From: Saprospiraceae bacterium
GTDB taxonomy: Bacteria > Bacteroidota > Bacteroidia > Chitinophagales > Saprospiraceae
Assembly: GCA_020631235.1 (NCBI GenBank)
Contig: JAHDHQ010000014.1
Location: 1 to 64,000 of the forward strand
Reading direction: 5' to 3'
DNA: 64,000 nucleotides
The notes beneath the pieces were generated by a model. That model was not told the origin of the DNA and searched no databases. It saw nothing but the letters and a program-made list of their open reading frames with translations. Every line of letters begins with the position of its first letter. Position 1 is the stretch's first letter. Made by a program: the position numbers and the translations under genes. This document shows, piece by piece, positions 9,094 to 18,694 of this stretch.

Positions 9094-11862
9094 ATGAAAT
9101 ATCTAAACCAACTATTTAACCAACCCTTTTTAACGCTGAGTCTATTATCGTTATCTACATTACTAGTTAATGCGCAAGAAATTTGCAATAACAGAATTGA
9201 CGATGATGGTGATGGACTGATAGACTGTTTAGATCAGGATTGTGATGAAGATGTTTCTTGTTGGTCTTGTACTTCAGGTTTCTATCAAGTCCATTCTAAT
9301 ACAGAATTAGTTTCATTAGATCCTGTGAGTGGTAGTTTTACTACCATTGCAAATATTAGCGGAGCTTCTGCCATAAATGGAGCTCAATTTAATCATATAG
9401 ATGGTCATGTTTATGCACCATGTATGATAAATGGTAACCATGAATTAGGCATGCTTTATAGTGATGGATCTGTGGTTAGTACTGGTTTGTCTTTACCAGG
9501 CAGTGGCATATTTTATGTTGGAGCCATTGATGCCAACGGCAAGATGTATATCAGTAATGGTGGTCAAGGGATTAATACTATAGAATTAAACTCTGCCACA
9601 CTATCTGCAGTAAGCACAGGTGTTGCCCATCCTGGAGTAGCTGATTTTTCGTTTGATATTACGAATGGCCTTTTTTATGGTATTAGCGGCTCTGCTCAAT
9701 TAAAAGTATATAATCCATCTAATGGTACTGTCAGTTCATATGAATTATCTGGGAGCATTAATGATGATTATGGTGGATATGGGGCTACATGGTCTTGCAA
9801 TGATGGTTCCTTTTATGCTTATAATAATAATTCAGGAAAAATTTACACTGTCAATGTAAATGATATGACGGCAACCCAAGTAATTAATGCATCTGGTAAT
9901 TTAACAATAAACGATGGATTTAATTGTGTAAATGCTGATCCACCTTTCGAATCTAACTGTAATAATGGAATTGATGATGACGGTGATGGATTGATTGACT
10001 GTGATGATCCTGACTGTGATTCTTCTAACGAGTGTATTTTTGAAATCTGTGATAATGGTATCGATGATGATAATGACGGATGGACGGATTGCAGTGATTC
10101 CGAGTGTTATTATTTAGAACTTTGTCTAGAGATCTGTGATAATGATTTTGATGATAATGGGAATGGTCTGTACGATATGGAAGATCCACAATGTGGAGGA
10201 GCGAGTGGAATAGACGGAGGATTAGAGTCGAATAGAAGACTAAGTGAGGCTATTGCAAATAGAATGTATACAAGAAGAGCCCATCATTGGGCCGAGATTT
10301 TGGAAAAGCGTCAAGGCTTAGTCCCAATGGACAAAAATCTCAAAGGAGGATTCGAAACAAAGCAATTTATTCCAGACACAGAAGACTATTCTTTCATCGC
10401 AGAAACTTCACCTACGGACTTAATTCATTTAACGAATGCGACTGAAGTCTCAGCGGCTGATTTTTACAAAGATGCACTGAGAGTCGGCACAGTACTTCAA
10501 ATTTTAACAGAAAATGGAGTATACGAACATTCAAAATACATTTGCGATCGATTAGATGGTTCAAGATTGCTGGATATTTCTAAACTGCATACAAAGTACG
10601 GAGAACTCATCTCGTATGAGCTTTTAAATGATAAGGGAGAAGTAGAATACGTAAGCCACTTTTCTAGTTCATTTACAGCTAACGAAAGTAAAATAGAAAG
10701 TCATTGGAGTTTAAGCGATTACGCAAGTGAGGAAGTATATCTAAATACACAAATATGGGCTGTTTCCTATCCAGAATTAATCTCATTGACGGAAGAAACA
10801 CTTTCGTTAATCAATCAGATGTACAAAATTAAAAATGTACAAAGTTCAGATATTCCCATGGTATTTGTAACCGAAGCGGCATTGAAACAAGACAAAATAG
10901 AACTAACTATTAGAAACAGGAACCGATCTGATAAAGCTTTTATTAGTGCTAACTACACAGAAGTCGAAGGCGGTAATATATATGATTTTAATTATGAAGC
11001 AAATCTAGGATCGGGCAAAGAAACCAAAGTGCTCATTGACCAAACTCCATTATTTGATATCGGTATTTCTCTGTCTTCTTCGTCAGGAGATAGAGACGAA
11101 ATCTATCTCGCTGATGGAGCTTGGGGCGCTGATGAAGCCTATGAAAATGCAGAGATTATTTCTTTTGAAACTATCAAGAGTGAAATAGATCCTTCAGAAG
11201 AACGATTTAGTGTCAGCAGAAATGTAATATTAGAGGCTGAAGTAGGAGATTATTTAAATGTATTTCGTACGCTCAAACCGAAAGGTAAACCAGTAAATCT
11301 ACAGGCTTTTAATACACTTTCTTTTGAAGCCAAAGGATCAGGTTATATAGATGTTATTGTTTCAAAAGCTTCTATCACTGATTGGGATTTGCAAGCTAGA
11401 AAAAGAGTTAAAATTAGCGGGGACGAGCCGACAATTAGTATCCATAAAAGCGAGTTTTTGGGTTTGAATAATGAAGATTGGTCAGATGTAAATATGCTAG
11501 TTTTTAGTGTTATCAATGATTCAGAGGAAACTCAAAATTATAGACTCGAACTATCTAATGTTCACTTTTACAGTGATGACGATTATGAAGTAAACGATGG
11601 CGAATCTGCTAATCATGATTTCACCATTTACCCAAATCCAACGACTCGATTGGTCAATATAAAATCTTTGTCAAATAACGAAGCTATGACACAAGTGGTT
11701 TTGTTAGATGCTTTTGGAAAAGTAATTATGGATCAACCGATTAATCAAAATGAAAAGGAAGTGATGTTAGACTTAGATTCTTTTTCTCAAGGATTTTACC
11801 TCATGAAAATTTATAAAGGAACAGAAATAATATTCAAAGAAAGAATTATTAAAATCGATTAG
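9094..11862 (+). CDS. Large T9SS-sorted protein with DxDxDG repeats and a propeller-like domain
   Basis: This exported protein has 922 residues. The signal peptide ends near residue 28 (VNAQE). A Cys-flanked, Asp-rich motif (NRIDDDGDGLIDC) follows at once. Residues about 50-290 repeat short beta-rich elements (GHVYAP, GKMYISN, GLFYGIS, GSFYAYN) like the DUF6923 propeller-like family. Three more Asp-rich motifs at about 290-370 have the DxDxDG spacing of calcium loops. Residues about 380-830 are less clear. The part at 715-830 looks like a beta-sandwich carbohydrate-binding module of the CBM11/CIA30 kind. The last 80 residues form a T9SS type A sorting domain (FTIYPNPTTRLVNI, FSQGFYLMKIY). Surface attachment or release is expected. 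No catalytic motif was recognised, so the function is unknown. Confidence 0.8.
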   Translation: MKYLNQLFNQPFLTLSLLSLSTLLVNAQEICNNRIDDDGDGLIDCLDQDCDEDVSCWSCTSGFYQVHSNTELVSLDPVSGSFTTIANISGASAINGAQFNHIDGHVYAPCMINGNHELGMLYSDGSVVSTGLSLPGSGIFYVGAIDANGKMYISNGGQGINTIELNSATLSAVSTGVAHPGVADFSFDITNGLFYGISGSAQLKVYNPSNGTVSSYELSGSINDDYGGYGATWSCNDGSFYAYNNNSGKIYTVNVNDMTATQVINASGNLTINDGFNCVNADPPFESNCNNGIDDDGDGLIDCDDPDCDSSNECIFEICDNGIDDDNDGWTDCSDSECYYLELCLEICDNDFDDNGNGLYDMEDPQCGGASGIDGGLESNRRLSEAIANRMYTRRAHHWAEILEKRQGLVPMDKNLKGGFETKQFIPDTEDYSFIAETSPTDLIHLTNATEVSAADFYKDALRVGTVLQILTENGVYEHSKYICDRLDGSRLLDISKLHTKYGELISYELLNDKGEVEYVSHFSSSFTANESKIESHWSLSDYASEEVYLNTQIWAVSYPELISLTEETLSLINQMYKIKNVQSSDIPMVFVTEAALKQDKIELTIRNRNRSDKAFISANYTEVEGGNIYDFNYEANLGSGKETKVLIDQTPLFDIGISLSSSSGDRDEIYLADGAWGADEAYENAEIISFETIKSEIDPSEERFSVSRNVILEAEVGDYLNVFRTLKPKGKPVNLQAFNTLSFEAKGSGYIDVIVSKASITDWDLQARKRVKISGDEPTISIHKSEFLGLNNEDWSDVNMLVFSVINDSEETQNYRLELSNVHFYSDDDYEVNDGESANHDFTIYPNPTTRLVNIKSLSNNEAMTQVVLLDAFGKVIMDQPINQNEKEVMLDLDSFSQGFYLMKIYKGTEIIFKERIIKID

Positions 11863-11890
11863 TACTTAGTCGAAAAAAAGGGAATTGAAT

Positions 11891-11934
11891 AAAGTCTGTT
11901 TCTACCCATTGTGGTTGAGAAACAGACTTTTTTA
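11891..11934. terminator. Bidirectional terminator between convergent genes
   Basis: A 13-bp perfect inverted repeat (11891-11903 with 11918-11930) is followed by a T-run on the plus strand and has an A-run on its left flank. It sits between the stop of the plus-strand 922-aa gene and the stop of the minus-strand lipoprotein gene, so it can serve both. Confidence 0.8.
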
Positions 11935-11937
11935 TGT

Positions 11938-12492
11938 TTACTCTATTTCTATTAGAGGCATATTAAAATGACCACTAATTATTTCGCCATTAGAAAGCTC
12001 CAAATCAAAGATCAATTCTTTAGTATTAGTAAGGTCGTTGACTATTAAAGTACCTCCCACGATATCAAATTGTGAAGCTGCCGTTCCAGAAGAAGTGTCG
12101 ATCTCATGTAAAAACAATCCATTTGTAAATGTAAATGCAGACCTATCCGGACTATAAGCATAAGTGCCAGCTGCTAATACTCCTTCCTCCTCAACATTTA
12201 GGTCGACGTATATTGATTCTCCTACACCCATGTAGGTTAAGTTTTCAAAGGATAATTCTGCGGTCATCAAATAGATATCTATATCATAACTGCCACTGCC
12301 GTTATTATTTAAACCTAACTTTCGAATAAAACCTTTATCCAGAGCAAAAATTGTTTCTATGCCAGTATCGTCTTTAAAACTAAAATCGTTATTTGGAGCA
12401 CTAGGCACATCTGAATCAGCAGAACATGAAATATTTAGGAAACTAATTATTCCAAGGAAGACCATCGATTTTGTAAATAATATAAATTTCAT
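11938..12492 (-). CDS. Putative lipoprotein, function unknown
   Basis: The 184-residue product starts with a lipoprotein signal peptide whose lipobox ends at Cys23 (SFLNISC). The mature part is acidic and beta-rich, with alternating hydrophobic strands (GSYDIDIYLMTAEL, GGTLIVNDL) and no catalytic motif. It resembles small Bacteroidota lipoproteins of about 180 residues without assigned role. It is the last of several minus-strand lipoprotein genes, but 194 bases of apparently empty DNA separate it from the next one. Confidence 0.75.
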   Translation of the reverse strand: MKFILFTKSMVFLGIISFLNISCSADSDVPSAPNNDFSFKDDTGIETIFALDKGFIRKLGLNNNGSGSYDIDIYLMTAELSFENLTYMGVGESIYVDLNVEEEGVLAAGTYAYSPDRSAFTFTNGLFLHEIDTSSGTAASQFDIVGGTLIVNDLTNTKELIFDLELSNGEIISGHFNMPLIEIE

Positions 12493-12686
12493 TTGCTTAT
12501 TATATTTATTTGTGAATTCACATGGGTATTTATCTTTCCCATAAGCATAAGACCATTTTTGTAAGTAAATGGTTGGTAGTTAACTTTATTTTGAGCAAGC
12601 TTGTTTTTGAAAACTGAGTAATGTTCGGGATAACAACTTGGCCAATTAAATCAATTTATACATAAAACCAGCTATGGTTAAAAGGC

Positions 12687-13199
12687 TTAAATCTTGGCTC
12701 CTTTAAAAGTAAATTGATCAGCTAATCCCACATCTATAGCTTCCAGTATCATCAATGCGCTTAAGGAATCAGTTTCCGTATTTAATGTACCTGCTCCATC
12801 TATTTGTACATCTGAAGTGCCAAACATCGGAATCTCAAAATCAGGAACAAAGGAAGAAATAAAAATAGAATCGCCGGCTACCGTAGCTTCAGCTGGAATG
12901 ATGCCGTTTTCTGTTGTAATTTGGATGTTTACAATATTAGGTGTGCTTAAACCAGGAGAAATAGCAAATACAACTGAATCTGCATCCAACAACGCTCCAA
13001 AAGCATCAAATCTCAATTCCCCTAGATAATCTGAATAAAAATTATCTGCATCATAAGTGCAGCAATTATCGCAGTCCGAGTCAAAATCGCCTGCATTATT
13101 GGCGAAAGGATCATTGCAACCTTCCGTTTTTTTGCATGACGGAAAACAAACGGCAATGCAAACAATTAAACTAAGAAATAAAGGAAAGTTAATTTTCAT
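12687..13199 (-). CDS. Cysteine-rich lipoprotein, paralogue of the 13636-14139 product
   Basis: The 170-residue protein has a lipobox at Cys22 (CFPSC) and then a cysteine cluster of the pattern KTEGC.DP.ANN.GDFD...C..CCTYD. The rest is a small beta-rich domain ending DQFTFKGAKI. The cluster resembles the GCTDP...A.NY....C.Y motif common in exported Bacteroidota proteins. The gene at 13636-14139 encodes the same architecture with the same lipobox position and nearly the same C-terminus, which indicates tandem duplication. The role is unknown, and a disulfide-stabilised or metal-binding head at the membrane is only a guess. Confidence 0.8.
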   Translation of the reverse strand: MKINFPLFLSLIVCIAVCFPSCKKTEGCNDPFANNAGDFDSDCDNCCTYDADNFYSDYLGELRFDAFGALLDADSVVFAISPGLSTPNIVNIQITTENGIIPAEATVAGDSIFISSFVPDFEIPMFGTSDVQIDGAGTLNTETDSLSALMILEAIDVGLADQFTFKGAKI

Positions 13200-13209
13200 T
13201 TTAAGTGAT

Positions 13210-13518
13210 TTATTTGTGTTCTAATTTATTAACATAATCAAGCGTTCCCAATCGCATTCTGTAAGCAAATTTATGCTTAGGGTCTCGCTTGTTTTCTAAT
13301 TTGCAAAAGAAGCCTTGCTCAATTTTTGGGCAAATAAATCCACTAATCGAGTACTCTGATGCTCTCAAAAAGTCATAGTAGCTTGGTGATTTCAGTATTT
13401 CCAGCGTATCTACTTTTTGAATTGAATATTGTCCAAAGCTATATTCCGCATTGAAAAAGCCAATTGTCAGCATGGTAAGCACTATAAACTTTCGCTTAAA
13501 TAGGTAAGACTTTTTCAT
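13210..13518 (-). CDS. Small secreted protein, unknown function
   Basis: I prefer the Met at 13518 to an upstream in-frame Met at 13536 because it gives a proper signal peptide (MKKSYLFKRKF, cleavage after SFGQ). The mature protein has about 70 residues and two cysteines (FICPKIEQGFFCKLENK), possibly paired. It contains RMRLGTLDYV near the end and no recognised domain. It lies ten bases upstream of one Cys-rich lipoprotein gene and between the two paralogues, so it was probably transcribed with them or caught in the duplication. Confidence 0.65.
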   Translation of the reverse strand: MKKSYLFKRKFIVLTMLTIGFFNAEYSFGQYSIQKVDTLEILKSPSYYDFLRASEYSISGFICPKIEQGFFCKLENKRDPKHKFAYRMRLGTLDYVNKLEHK

Positions 13519-13635
13519 ATGGATAACAATGTACAAGGATTTAGAACATTAAGCAAATTCAGTAATGTAGAAATCAAAAAAGCTAACGCGTATGTGTAAG
13601 TGATTAGACAGGACCTGGTTTATAGTCGGTCCGCA

Positions 13636-14139
13636 TTAGATTTTCTTACCCTCAAATGTAAATTGATCACTTAAATTGTCTAAATCAGGTGCTGTAATGG
13701 TCATGTTTACTTTTAGTGAGTCAGCATCTTTATCTAATAGGCCTCCACCTTGCATGACCACATCAGAAGTGCCTAAAGGGCCCAGCTCGAAATTTGGTTG
13801 TAGCCCATTTATAATAATGGAATCTCCATCAATACGAGCACCTGGTGTAAATTCTTGAGTATCACTAGTTATTTTTATTGACACAGAATCCGGGCTGGAA
13901 GCTTCAGTAATATCAAATATTACATCTTCCGAGTCTAAGTCGCTAAAAATTAAAAAATCGATGTCTCCTAAATAGCTGCCGTGGAAATTTTCGGAGTCGT
14001 AGGTACAACAACAATTTAGATCATAATCTCCTGTATTGTTGGCTAATGGATCTGTACAACCTTCTGTTTCTTTACATGATGGGAATAAAAGAATTATCAA
14101 AAAACTAAATAGAACTGTGGGACTCAATAGATGTTTCAT
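13636..14139 (-). CDS. Cysteine-rich lipoprotein, paralogue of the 12687-13199 product
   Basis: The start at 14139 is chosen because it gives MKHLLSPTVLF and a lipobox with Cys22 (LFPSC). An in-frame Met at 14202 would add an unlikely 21-residue leader. The mature protein begins KETEGCTDPLANN, then CCCTYD, and ends DQFTFEGKKI, closely matching its neighbour at 12687-13199. The middle is an acidic beta-rich domain. It should be an anchored envelope protein of unknown role. The longer A-rich region between it and the next gene may contain its promoter, but I see no TAnnTTTG motif. Confidence 0.78.
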   Translation of the reverse strand: MKHLLSPTVLFSFLIILLFPSCKETEGCTDPLANNTGDYDLNCCCTYDSENFHGSYLGDIDFLIFSDLDSEDVIFDITEASSPDSVSIKITSDTQEFTPGARIDGDSIIINGLQPNFELGPLGTSDVVMQGGGLLDKDADSLKVNMTITAPDLDNLSDQFTFEGKKI

Positions 14140-14261
14140 TGTCTTTGCTTTATATTGTAAGACAATGGGTGTCTGAGAAATCGTTGGTGATTTTACATTC
14201 AAAGTGATTTTAAAAGCATCCTGAGTGTATTTAAAGACAAATCACCGTCATTATTTTTTAT

Positions 14262-15407
14262 TTATTTGGATTTAAACGCTTTTAATTTTCCTTCGAAAAT
14301 CTCATATTGATGCAATTTACAGGGTTTAGGACCATTAAAAAGATTTCTTTTGCTAGTAGGTTTTAATCCTATCTTTTTTAAGGCATCTAGATTACCAGTA
14401 ATAAGCCAGATATTGCTTCCTTTCATTTGATGTTTCATAACACTTCCAATGTTGCCGTAAAAAGCATTTATGTCCCTGATTTTTATTCTGTCATCATAAG
14501 GTGGATTTAAAAACACGGTGCTTGGAGGTAAATCTTTAATATCAAAATAGTCTGCTCTTTTTAATTTTAAGCCAGGAGCAAATGGCTTGAGTTTTTCAAA
14601 ATTTGCTTTAGCAAGACTAAGACTTTTATCATCTGTATCCGATGCTATAAAAGGGTAGCGCTGGATGCTTATGCCATCATCGGCTTCTTGTTTAATGTCA
14701 TTCCACAATTCTTCGTCATACATATTCCAATGCTGGAAAGAAAAGCTCGGGTTAAAATATCTAGCCGGAATATGATTAAGTTTCATAATGGCTTCACAAG
14801 TGAAGGTTCCTGATCCACACATTGGATCGATCATTTGTGGCAAACTATGGAAATGACTCCAATCAATAATGGCAGCTGCTAAAACCTCACTTACGGGCGC
14901 TGGACCAGAGAAACTTTTATATTTTCTGATGTGTAAAGATTCGCCCGAACTATCCAGCGAAATATTACATTGATCCTTATAAATCTGTACATTAATCCTT
15001 ATATCAGGTTTTTTTAGTTCAATGTTGGGACGCTTTCCAAACTTTGATCTAAATTGATCAACAATCGCATCTTTTGCTTTGAGTGCGACAAAATTAGAAT
15101 GGTTAAAATTTGAGGCAGTAGCTACAGCATCAATGGCTAATGTTTTATCTACATCAAAGAACTCATACCATTTTATGCTAGCTATTAAATCATACAAATC
15201 TTGCTGATTTTGTACACTCCCTGATTTTATATGGACTAAAACCCTAATAGCAGTTCGCAAACAATAATTAGCTTTATATAATAAATCTTTTCTCCCTTCG
15301 AAAGACACCGCTCTTCGGAGAATCTCTATGTTTTCGCCGCCTAGATTTTGAATTTCTTGAGCTAATAATTCTTCTACTCCTGCAATGGTTTTTGCAATAA
15401 TCTTCAT
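14262..15407 (-). CDS. THUMP-domain class I SAM-dependent RNA methyltransferase (RlmL/TrmN-like)
   Basis: The 381-residue protein has a THUMP RNA-binding domain at about residues 45-155. A Rossmann methyltransferase domain follows with the SAM motif DPMCGSGT at 194-201 and the catalytic FLNPPYDD motif near 300. NPPY is typical of N-methylation of guanine in RNA. It matches the family annotated as the 23S rRNA G2445 N2-methyltransferase (the N-terminal half of E. coli RlmL), but tRNA m2G enzymes share this plan, so the exact target is open. The carboxylase gene begins upstream and ends five bases before this start, which suggests cotranscription. Confidence 0.88.
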   Translation of the reverse strand: MKIIAKTIAGVEELLAQEIQNLGGENIEILRRAVSFEGRKDLLYKANYCLRTAIRVLVHIKSGSVQNQQDLYDLIASIKWYEFFDVDKTLAIDAVATASNFNHSNFVALKAKDAIVDQFRSKFGKRPNIELKKPDIRINVQIYKDQCNISLDSSGESLHIRKYKSFSGPAPVSEVLAAAIIDWSHFHSLPQMIDPMCGSGTFTCEAIMKLNHIPARYFNPSFSFQHWNMYDEELWNDIKQEADDGISIQRYPFIASDTDDKSLSLAKANFEKLKPFAPGLKLKRADYFDIKDLPPSTVFLNPPYDDRIKIRDINAFYGNIGSVMKHQMKGSNIWLITGNLDALKKIGLKPTSKRNLFNGPKPCKLHQYEIFEGKLKAFKSK

Positions 15408-15412
15408 GTAGT

Positions 15413-17038
15413 TTATGTTTGTATAACCCCAACATTAAAAGGCTTGATTTCCACTTTACTAGCCATTTCTAAGCCTAACTTAAGTACTTTTCTTGTATCT
15501 CTAGGATCTATAATTTCGTCTACCCATAATCTTGCAGCAGCATAATAAGGCGTTGTTTGCGCATCATATCTTTGTTTGATTTTTTCGATTAAGGCCTGTT
15601 CATCTTTTTCAGAGAATGATTCGCCTTTCGCTTTTTTGGATGAGATTTGGATTTGAGCGAGCACTTTGGCCGCTTGACTTCCACCCATCACGGCAAGTTT
15701 AGCTGATGGCCAAGCCACTATTAATCTTGGATCATAGGCTTTACCGCACATCGCATAATTACCCGCGCCGTAGGAATTACCTATAATTACAGAAAACTTA
15801 GGTACAGTTGAATTAGATACAGCATTGACCATCTTTGCTCCATCTTTAATTATACCACCATGCTCAGATCTTTTTCCCACCATAAAACCGCTCACGTCAT
15901 GGAAAAAGATGAGCGGGATTTTTTTCTGGTTACAATTTAAAATAAATCGAGTGGCTTTATCAGCAGAATCTGAATAGATCACTCCACCAAATTGCATTTC
16001 ACCTTTTCCATTTTTGACTACATCGCGATTGTTAGCCACTATGCCTACAGAAAAACCATCAATTTTAGCATAAGCACAAACAATCGTTTGACCATAAGTA
16101 TCTTTATAATAGGTCATTGATCCATCATCAACTATGCAAGCCAACAACCTTCTAACATCGTAAGGTTTGGTTCTTTCTTCAGGTAAAATGCCCAGTATAT
16201 CCTTGGATGATAAAGCTGGTTTTTTTGATTCTTTTCTAGAATAAGCCTCTGTTTTATTGGTGTTAATATTGGAAAAAATATCTCTGATTTTCTGTATGCA
16301 TGCCTCGTCATTCTCCATGATATAATCTGTAACTCCAGAAATAATCGAATGTGTTTCAGCTCCACCCAAGGTCTGCTTATCCACTTGTTCGCCTATCGCA
16401 GCTCTAACCAAATAAGGGCCTGCTAAAAAGATGGATCCAGTATCTTTGACAATAAGCGCTTCATCAGACATAATCGGGAGATAAGCACCACCTGCAACAC
16501 AAGCGCCCATGACTGCGGCTATTTGAGGAATACCTTTGGCAGACATGACTGCATTATTTCTAAAGATTCTCCCAAAATGTTCTTTATCAGGAAAGATTTC
16601 GTCTTGCATAGGTAAAAACACACCCGCACTATCTACTAAATAGACTATGGGCAATTCGTTTTCCATAGCGATTTCTTGTGCTCTTAAATTCTTTTTACCT
16701 GTAATGGGAAACCAGGCTCCGGCTTTAACGGTAGCGTCATTAGCTACAATGATACATTGGACTCCTTCCACATAAGCGATTTCGACGACAACTCCTCCTG
16801 CTGGTGCTCCTCCATATTCGGCATACATCTCGTAACCTGCAAATGTGCCTATTTCAAAAGAATCTTTGTCTTTATCTTTTAATAGATTGATTCTTTCTCT
16901 TGCGGTTAGCTTGCCTTTACTGTGCTGTTTTTCGATTTTCTTCTTACCTCCACCCAGCATGATTTTTTCTTTCAAACGATCTAGCTTTGATACCTCTAAA
17001 CCATTGAAGTCTGCATTTTTGTTAAACTCCAAATCCAT
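15413..17038 (-). CDS. Acyl-CoA carboxylase beta subunit, methylcrotonyl-CoA carboxylase-like
   Basis: This is the carboxyltransferase subunit of a biotin-dependent acyl-CoA carboxylase. I place the start at MDLEFNKNADF (17038), giving 541 residues; an in-frame Met at 17065 would add nine atypical residues. Paired crotonase-like domains are visible: GKLTARERI near residue 45, GAYLPIMSDE, DVSGFMVGKRSEHGGI and GNSYGAGNYAMCGKAYDPR. The C-terminal AARLWVDEIIDPRDTR and the GG.QAA.VLA segment are closer to methylcrotonyl-CoA carboxylase (leucine breakdown) than to the propionyl-CoA enzyme. The biotin-carboxylase alpha subunit is not in the window, so the substrate stays an inference. Confidence 0.88.
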   Translation of the reverse strand: MDLEFNKNADFNGLEVSKLDRLKEKIMLGGGKKKIEKQHSKGKLTARERINLLKDKDKDSFEIGTFAGYEMYAEYGGAPAGGVVVEIAYVEGVQCIIVANDATVKAGAWFPITGKKNLRAQEIAMENELPIVYLVDSAGVFLPMQDEIFPDKEHFGRIFRNNAVMSAKGIPQIAAVMGACVAGGAYLPIMSDEALIVKDTGSIFLAGPYLVRAAIGEQVDKQTLGGAETHSIISGVTDYIMENDEACIQKIRDIFSNINTNKTEAYSRKESKKPALSSKDILGILPEERTKPYDVRRLLACIVDDGSMTYYKDTYGQTIVCAYAKIDGFSVGIVANNRDVVKNGKGEMQFGGVIYSDSADKATRFILNCNQKKIPLIFFHDVSGFMVGKRSEHGGIIKDGAKMVNAVSNSTVPKFSVIIGNSYGAGNYAMCGKAYDPRLIVAWPSAKLAVMGGSQAAKVLAQIQISSKKAKGESFSEKDEQALIEKIKQRYDAQTTPYYAAARLWVDEIIDPRDTRKVLKLGLEMASKVEIKPFNVGVIQT

Positions 17039-17133
17039 AATAAACTTGGTTTGTTGAAGGCACAAAATAGTGATTTCAAACGGGAGCTAATGGTTAAATC
17101 GAGCGAATAAAAGAAAAAGATATAAGCCTGCTA

Positions 17134-18657
17134 TTATTGGCTAACATTTGACACTAAGTAACTGATGTGCTTAGATTGACTGAGTTGTATCAGTTTTACA
17201 CCCGACTCAGTAACACAAGTACTTATTTTACCTTCTTGAAAGTAAATATTAGCAGCACTAGCATTTATCAAGGAATTCGATTGGTCAGATACTAAATATG
17301 CTTCTCCATGAGTGGTATTGAAGAAAAGTATTTGAGACTTGCTTTTGTTTTTTAGGTTTAGTGATTTATAGCTGAGTGAGTTGTTTACTTTGCTGCTTTC
17401 ACTAGCATAGTTTTTCATGTTTGATAGATCTAAAAATGCCAAAGTTTCATAACTGCAAGCTTCTGGAGCATCAAGTTCTCCTGTAGCTTGTTGTCCAGTT
17501 GCCAGTGCTAAATTGGTCTTGGCTAATGTATTAATCCTTTCATCCTCACTAGAAGACAGTTTATGCAAGGTTTCCATTGGTGCAGCAGCTCTGGCTCCTA
17601 ATAAATTTTGAACTAAAGCTTCGGTCATTAATAGTGCAGGAAAGTCTTCAAAATCAATATTATTTCTTTTGGTTTCTAAGAATCCAAGAGCTTCATGATA
17701 GTTTTCCATCATGGCTAGACTGATCGCATAATTATTAACAGCTGCTGGATTGAAAGCATCTTGATTAAGCACTGCTTTAAACAACATTTGACCTTTTTCT
17801 ATCAGCTTTATTCTATGGGACATTTCTTCAGCATTTAGATCCTTAGAGTCACCTGTTTTCTTAGCTTTTTGCAGTCTATCACTTCCGCTAATCTCGATAG
17901 GGAAAATAAATGGATCGATAGTATAGCTCAATGAGTTTATAGCTTCTAATAAGTAGTTTACACCTGCATTGTTATTTACCTCACTGCCTTTGTATGTTTT
18001 GCTTATTTTTTCATAGCATTGGGCACTCAATTCGTGCTGACCAAGTAAGCTAAGTTTGGTGCCTGCATCAAAAAGCAGGATTAAAGAGTCTACTTGGTTT
18101 TTTACCTTTTCTGCCGTCTGATTACGTAGAGCTTTAGAAGGGTAATTAACTAATTGTTCGTCCGTCAACTCATACTGCTCATAAATCTTATTCAGTATTT
18201 CTGGGAAGACACGGTGTATTTTATAGCCAGCAACATAAGCACCAAAAGCACCAAAAATATCGGCTTCATGCTCTTTTTTCTTCAAAATATGGTGAGCACA
18301 TTTTGTGCTCACTTTATCATAAGCTAAAAAGCTAGTGTTTTCATCTTCATGAAGATGATCTTGAAAAGCATGTGCCAGTTCGTGCCCAATGATAAAAGCA
18401 ATGGCCGCATTTTTATCATCTCCAAAAGTTTGACAAATTTCCATGGCTTTTTCTTCGATTTGGATTTTGTTGCTTCCAGGGAAATAGGCAGCAACAAAAT
18501 CCTTTGATTGCACTAATTCGATGCTAGGTAGTTCTATTCGAGTATCTCCAAATTGTCTATACAAATCTTGTAAGATAACTTCAGCATCTGTAGTTGAGTT
18601 TGCCAAGAACAATTGGCATTGAGATATTAAGATAAAACACATAATGATCTTTCTCAT
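17134..18657 (-). CDS. Exported M48-family zinc metalloprotease with TPR-like C-terminal region
   Basis: The 507-residue protein has a signal peptide ending near LANST (about residue 20). The zinc motif HELAH is at 92-96, and the third ligand is probably Glu129 in EHEAD, as in M48 (HtpX/Oma1/BepA) peptidases. Residues about 180-400 are helical with repeat-like character (LGQHELSAQCYEKI, YHEALGFLETK), resembling TPRs. The last 90 residues are Ser-rich and contain a possible beta segment. It lacks the transmembrane helices of HtpX and resembles the BepA plan of a periplasmic protease plus TPR. It is the third gene after the ECF sigma factor and the membrane anti-sigma-like gene, so regulated proteolysis in that pathway is a plausible role. 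Confidence 0.82.
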   Translation of the reverse strand: MRKIIMCFILISQCQLFLANSTTDAEVILQDLYRQFGDTRIELPSIELVQSKDFVAAYFPGSNKIQIEEKAMEICQTFGDDKNAAIAFIIGHELAHAFQDHLHEDENTSFLAYDKVSTKCAHHILKKKEHEADIFGAFGAYVAGYKIHRVFPEILNKIYEQYELTDEQLVNYPSKALRNQTAEKVKNQVDSLILLFDAGTKLSLLGQHELSAQCYEKISKTYKGSEVNNNAGVNYLLEAINSLSYTIDPFIFPIEISGSDRLQKAKKTGDSKDLNAEEMSHRIKLIEKGQMLFKAVLNQDAFNPAAVNNYAISLAMMENYHEALGFLETKRNNIDFEDFPALLMTEALVQNLLGARAAAPMETLHKLSSSEDERINTLAKTNLALATGQQATGELDAPEACSYETLAFLDLSNMKNYASESSKVNNSLSYKSLNLKNKSKSQILFFNTTHGEAYLVSDQSNSLINASAANIYFQEGKISTCVTESGVKLIQLSQSKHISYLVSNVSQ

Positions 18658-18694
18658 AACTACTAAATTTTAAAAGTGATTTTTAAGGTATATC

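Noticed and set aside
12493-12686. Possible small gene in the 194-base gap between lipoprotein genes
   Set aside because: Frames here overlap the ends of the lipoprotein gene in antisense, and none has a plausible signal or domain; I see nothing in this gap.
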